DNA of 64,000 bases from Hemibagrus wyckioides. Its lineage: Eukaryota > Chordata > Actinopteri > Siluriformes > Bagridae. Below, piece by piece: positions 49,336-64,000 of the stretch. The stretch is from contig NC_080727.1 in assembly GCF_019097595.1 (NCBI RefSeq), forward strand, positions 10,034,501 through 10,098,500. Direction: 5' to 3'. The position numbers were made by a program, and so were the translations under genes. Below the pieces are notes generated by a model that saw only the letters and a list, made by a program, of their open reading frames with translations, did no database searches and was not told the DNA's origin. Every line of letters starts with the position of its first letter. Position 1 is the first letter of the stretch.

Positions 49336-49839
49336 TGTATATGCTTGTTATAACCATCAATAATGCTGTTAATAATAGTAATGATGATGATGGGCAATAT
49401 AGAAAACCTGTCAAAACACACTGTAACTGTAATACTTGGATTTGCCTGTATATTGCCTGTAATCGTTATAAAAGTATATAAATGTCAATAAAGAAACTTA
49501 AGAACAGTCTTTGTGTGATCCATATAGACCCTTAGCAGAAAAACCGCTATACATTAGAATGTAACGAAATTAAACATGGCTAAGCTTTCACTTGTATGAT
49601 ACACAAGCATAAGGCATGATTTCTTTCTTGTTGTGCCTGATCCAACAATCACTGGCTGTCAGCGTTTTAACTATGTTAAATGTGTTTAACCAGTTGTGAA
49701 GCCAAACTGATCCATACACCAGACAAGCGTCTCCTGTTTGCTCCTGAACATGAAAGCTAGTATGCTAATAGTGGCTCATGAAAACTAAAATGTTAATAGA
49801 ATCACAGATGGTAGCCTCTCCTAATTCAAGATACATTTA
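49336..49839. other. Sequence without recognisable feature
   Basis: An AATAAA lies at about 49488, but there is no gene on this strand to which it could belong. Confidence 0.35.
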
Positions 49840-50035
49840 TATTTCTGGCATTTGGCATACAATCTTATCTAGAGCCACTTACAATTATCTCATTTTATAC
49901 AAGTGAGCAGTTGAGGGTTAAGGGCCTTGCTCAGGGGCCCAGCAGTGGCAGTTTGGTGGACCTTGGAAGTAAACTCACAGCCTTCAAATCAGTAACACCT
50001 TACCCATTAAGCTACATCCCTCAATAAGAGATAAA
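49840..50035 (+). repeat. Dispersed fish repeat, about 195 bp, nearly complete
   Basis: Ordered motifs are atttctggcatttggcatac, ctagagccacttacaatt, gagcagttgagggttaaggg, ccttgctcaggggcccagca and ttcaaatcagtaacacc. Its ends are near tacatttata and aagctac. It is non-coding; the length suggests a SINE or short DNA element. Confidence 0.65.
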
Positions 50036-50630
50036 TAGGCAGTGATTTTTTTAACTTCTTAAAGTAATAGGCACTCAGATAATATTAATACACACTAGAC
50101 ATAAAATATCACACTGGGGGGCAGATTTTTCATTTATTAGGTCTTTTTTTTGTGTAACAGGCAAATACAGACAATCTGCACCTGACATTGTGACACAAGC
50201 AATTATATCACATTGACCATCATTACTGCAACAAATCCTTGCTAGAAGATCAGCATCGAGCCAAGCACAAAGATAGAATTAAAGCAGACATCATTCTATT
50301 AGTGTCAAACAAACAAACAAACAAACAAAAAATTCAAACTGCACCTCGGTCACAAAGTATAAGTTCACATCCTACAACGAGTAGCATTAGCAGTAGTAAC
50401 ATTAGACAGAGTCAAGAACAACAGAGTAAATGCTATGTTTTGCAACACTGAACATTAAGAAATAAATCAGATGATCAGTGTACATTTAGTCTTTATTTTT
50501 TCAAACAGTATATACAGTGCTTTTTTCATCATTTTAATCAGTGTTTCAAAACGACAGCTCTTTGTAGTGACTTTGTCTCTTGGTCCCTATCATTGGTGTA
50601 TGGCCATCATACTTCACAATGTCTGTTACA

Positions 50631-50631
50631 A

Positions 50632-50668
<37 letters not shown>

Positions 50669-50671
50669 TTA

Positions 50672-50710
<39 letters not shown>
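50631..50710. repeat. Mirror (AAT)n / (TTA)n array
   Basis: A run of AAT units is followed without gap by a run of its complement (ATT), so the whole array can fold on itself. Confidence 0.95.
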
Positions 50711-51318
50711 AACAACTATGGAATTGTTCCATTTGTCATTACATCATATTTCTTGGCACCTCTGCCCATATTATGACTTCACTGTCACCTCTGTATAGTG
50801 AGAATCACTTTAGATGTTTCTGCTGGTTCCAGTTAGAGATAATCAAAATCTTAAATAGGCAAGCATTTATTTTATAGACTTCCAACCAATACTTAAACTC
50901 TACACTGCATCTTGTACTGCCTGGCATATAAAGGGGTAAACACCTTCAGGTTTCCTCTTTGGTGTGATTTTGTAAGCCTTATTATTTTACATAACCCATA
51001 CTGACACTAACAAATATTCATCAAAGTTGCATAGAAACACAAAATAATGTATAAATATATTTTTTCAACAAATATTTATTTGATTAAAAAACACCTTCAA
51101 ACATAAAAATGAGAGCAGGTTTAAATGAAAATATGCAATCAACTTATGCTCCAAGGATGAAAGCTCCTGCCCACTGGTACCTTATTTACAGACACATATG
51201 ATGCACTCCGTTATATCCTTCTATACCACTAATTTATGTAGATGTTGTGAAATTAATCTAATTAAAGGAAAGCATTCATTGAGCTATTACAATCCAAGGA
51301 ACCTAAATGGAGAGGGCT

Positions 51319-51369
<51 letters not shown>
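51319..51369. repeat. (AAT)n microsatellite
   Basis: About 17 AAT units. Confidence 0.95.
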
Positions 51370-51473
51370 GGCAGAGATGTAAAGTACAATCAGAAGTCAC
51401 AAAATCATTTTCTTTTGACCGCTGGTTAAGTGAACTTAAATGAATGCTTAAGACTGAAAAGCAATCTAACCAA

Positions 51474-51474
<1 letters not shown>

Positions 51475-51507
<33 letters not shown>
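51475..51507. repeat. (AATC)n microsatellite
   Basis: About eight tetranucleotide units. Confidence 0.95.
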
Positions 51508-51508
<1 letters not shown>

Positions 51509-51588
51509 CTTGTTGTGTTTTTGTGTTGGTATAAAATTGTATAATAACATAGTAAAAAAATGCAAAAAACCCTTTTTTGTGGTGCACC

Positions 51589-51655
<67 letters not shown>
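51589..51655. repeat. Second mirror (AAT)n / (ATT)n array
   Basis: Same self-complementary arrangement as 50631-50710. Confidence 0.95.
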
Positions 51656-51656
<1 letters not shown>

Positions 51657-53383
51657 ATTATAATTATACATTTATCAAGCTGAATATCAACTGTTGCTGT
51701 AAATGTATGCATAATAAGACTAACTAATGTATGTATTGCATATTTATGTAAAGAAGTTACTGTTGTGTATAAATTGTGTATTTTTGTTCTGTTTACAGCA
51801 TTCAGTAGACTCCTTTATCCAGAGTGAATCACAGAAGAGCTTTGAGGTCTCGAAAACCTCATAATACCTTTTTCTGAAAGAAGTTTGTGAAATCCAGTTG
51901 TTCTCATTACATTACTAGCAATATTTAAAGAAAAAAAATTACAGAAAGCGAGTCAACACAAACCAATAAAGTAAACCAAATAAAAATAATAATTCATTTG
52001 TGATTAAAAAAAGCCATATAATGGAGGGTGGACTGGTCTGTGTCTGCATAGCCGTACACCAGAGCCCCAGCTGAAAGAATGATTTAGCTTTCATGTATTA
52101 TTATTAATAATATTATATTTTGTTAATATATACTATTATTATTTTAATATTAAAAACATTGAGTTGAACTAACTGCTATTCCTTTCTTTCTACTTTTCAC
52201 TGATCTGACCTTTCATGCTCCTAGCTGTCAGTGCACTTGAACTTTTTTTGAGGTTTGTGGATGTCACTATTTTCAAATATACATCTGGGAGAAAACTTTA
52301 CTTTGGCTTAGATCATACAAACTAGAAGACTTAAGCAATTATTACTTTGAGCAAACAAATATGCCAAAGATGATTAATTAGGCTTTTTTTTTTTCAAAAT
52401 TGTGCACAACTCTGATGAATAAGGGTATATCTGAGCCAATCAGAAGGCAGTATGTAGGTAGCATGCTTGAGTCCCCTTGAAAGGGTCTAAAGGAATCAGG
52501 AAACATTTTGAGCATTCACCTCAATTCCAGAGAAACATTATGTGTCCTTCAAGTGAGTAGACAGTTCTGTTTACCAGTTTCATTAAAGTTGTGATAAATA
52601 TTAAAGACCAAATTGTTGCATTTTCAGACTCCATCCTTAGAACTAGTGACAAATATTGACTAAACACATTTCATGTGCAGCATGCTAAAAGTTATGAATA
52701 ACTGAATAAAATGATTTATTTACAACAAATTAAGATAGAAATAAAGAGAGTTTTTCCCATCCAGGTATTCTCATATTCACATCCACAGCAACCCTAACTA
52801 GGATAAAGCAAATACTGAAAATGAATGAAAGATTATAGGTGTTGGTAAAGGACACAGACAGGACATACGAACTGCAGCAGTGAAGTTTTCCATAACAACT
52901 TACTTACAACTTACGAAAGAGAACCACGGCCCTGGGCTCCAAAATCCGCCAAAACACAAACATATATACATATATAGATCATAGAAGTATAAACATTCCA
53001 ACCATAATGCTTGCAATACTAAAACTCTTCATGCAAAACAAAACACATTTCACTAATAGTCACAAACACAAGTAATAAAAGTCCCACATGAAAGTTCTAC
53101 CTGAACTTCCTCCTTAGTGGGCATCACTGCAGTGCATGTAGAAACAGTAATGCTGAGTGGATGTCTGCCTTGATATGTTATTCAGTATGTTAGCACAATG
53201 TTGCCGTTCTTTCATTTAATGCATTTAATGTCTTTGGTCCAAAAGGATACATTGCTTCACATACATTGGGGCTTTAGAAATGGTAGGTTCAAGTAAAATC
53301 TCAAGAGATAATAACAGCAGAACTTAACCAACAGTCAATGCCCTTATTAGCCTAGAACTAATTAGCTCATTTTTAATGAGTAC
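51656..53383. other. Intergenic sequence downstream of olfm1
   Basis: Largely unique AT-rich sequence. 51800-51860 shows a faint copy of the 49840 repeat opening. No coding exon recognised. Confidence 0.4.
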
Positions 53384-53421
53384 TTTATTTTGTCTTCAGC
53401 AAATGTATTTCAGCATTTATT
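53384..53421 (-). terminator. olfm1: Candidate poly(A) signals of the long olfm1 transcript
   Basis: On the minus strand AATAAA occurs at 53421-53416 and 53389-53384, about 420-455 bp after the olfm1 stop. These are the first two good signals I find downstream of the terminal exon. Confidence 0.45.
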
Positions 53422-53519
53422 TTTGCTTTCACACAGAAAAAGGTATGTGTTTTGTGTGTGTGTGTATGTATGCTTGTGTGTAGTCAGATAGAGAGAGAGA
53501 GTGAGAGCTTGTATATATA

Positions 53520-53785
53520 GGAGGCATGGTGGTGAAGCAGATGGCACCTCCTCCATTTTCTAAGAGTTACTGTCTGTATGGGGTTTCGTGTGTTTGCTTC
53601 ATATCCACGCTTGGGACTCCTGCTTCTTCCCACCTCCCAAAAACATGCTGGGAAGTGGATTGGCTATGTTGAATTCTTCTTAGTTGTGAATGTGTGTGAA
53701 TGAGAGTGCATCATGCCCCATCCAGGCATCCTATTCAGTGTCTATCCACAGCTTTGTGTCTGACCGGAATAAAATGGATATTAAA
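53520..53785 (+). repeat. Dispersed fish repeat (same family as 16485-16770) in olfm1 3' UTR
   Basis: Motifs aggcatggtggtgaagcag, tcccacctcccaaaaacatg, ttgtgaatgtgtgtgaatg and catgccccatccaggcatcc occur in the order expected for this family. It would be transcribed antisense within the olfm1 3' UTR if the poly(A) signals at 53384-53421 are used. Confidence 0.6.
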
Positions 53786-53840
53786 CTGCTTAAAACATTA
53801 GTGATGTTTTAAGTTTGATGATCAGTGCTTAAAGTTATTA

Positions 53841-63844
<10,004 letters not shown>

Positions 63845-64000
63845 CTACACACCCACGCATATAAACACCCACACACACAGACACAGAGAAGACAAGGAAT
63901 AATGTACTCTATTAGAGCCCTATGTCTTCTGAGGCAAAAAAAGACATTTCAAATATAATAACACAGACATGCACAGAGATTTGTACAGACATTATAATCT

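Noticed and set aside
50471..50877. Frames of about 100 codons with poly-Ile, poly-Asn or poly-Tyr runs
   Set aside because: Created by AAT/ATT microsatellites; no family resemblance or splice context.

Overview
This is AT-rich nuclear DNA from a ray-finned fish. It shows spliced vertebrate genes, long introns, many dinucleotide to pentanucleotide arrays, and a heavy load of dead Tc1/mariner-like DNA transposons. The transposon and dispersed-repeat mix looks like that of ostariophysan fishes such as catfishes. That placement is an impression from remembered repeats, not a search. I see no operons, CRISPR arrays or other prokaryotic systems.

Three protein-coding genes are recognisable. dipk1b (FAM69B; + strand, 589-3547) is represented by its last three exons. 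ppp1r26 (- strand, 27464-30721) is a single large coding exon behind a GC-rich, multi-donor 5' region at about 32.0-33.2 kb. olfm1 (noelin/pancortin; - strand, 53841-63844) contributes four constitutive exons and runs off the right edge. As I recall, the human counterparts of all three lie in 9q34.3, with OLFM1 and PPP1R26 as neighbours, so the window looks like a conserved syntenic block.

Between dipk1b and ppp1r26 are two decayed gene pieces. At 7925-9081 (-) is a frameshifted, highly charged coiled-coil relic of unknown family. At 13961-15835 (+) is the C-terminal half of a cytoplasmic poly(A)-binding protein paralogue. It has half of RRM4, a linker made of 13 copies of a 36-bp minisatellite, and an MLLE domain. 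It still has introns, but a 14-bp deletion in RRM4 and a phase clash at the next junction suggest a pseudogene.

The remainder is transposon and repeat sediment. There are at least four lineages of Tc1-like elements (best copy 38523-39708, TA-flanked), a 5'-truncated LINE (11175-11957), short inverted-repeat elements, several dispersed repeat families, duplicated blocks (12311/21108 and 46498/47186), and a perfect 32-bp inverted repeat at 48731-48830.

The most interesting coding observation is inside olfm1. At 62651, between the third-last and fourth-last constitutive exons, a strong 3' splice site is followed at once by GGC TAA, with a poly(A) signal about 400 bp further on. This matches the alternative pancortin 'Y' terminal exon, which encodes one glycine. 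The long (Z) isoform of the same gene stops exactly before the position of the C-terminal SDEL tetrapeptide of human OLFM1.
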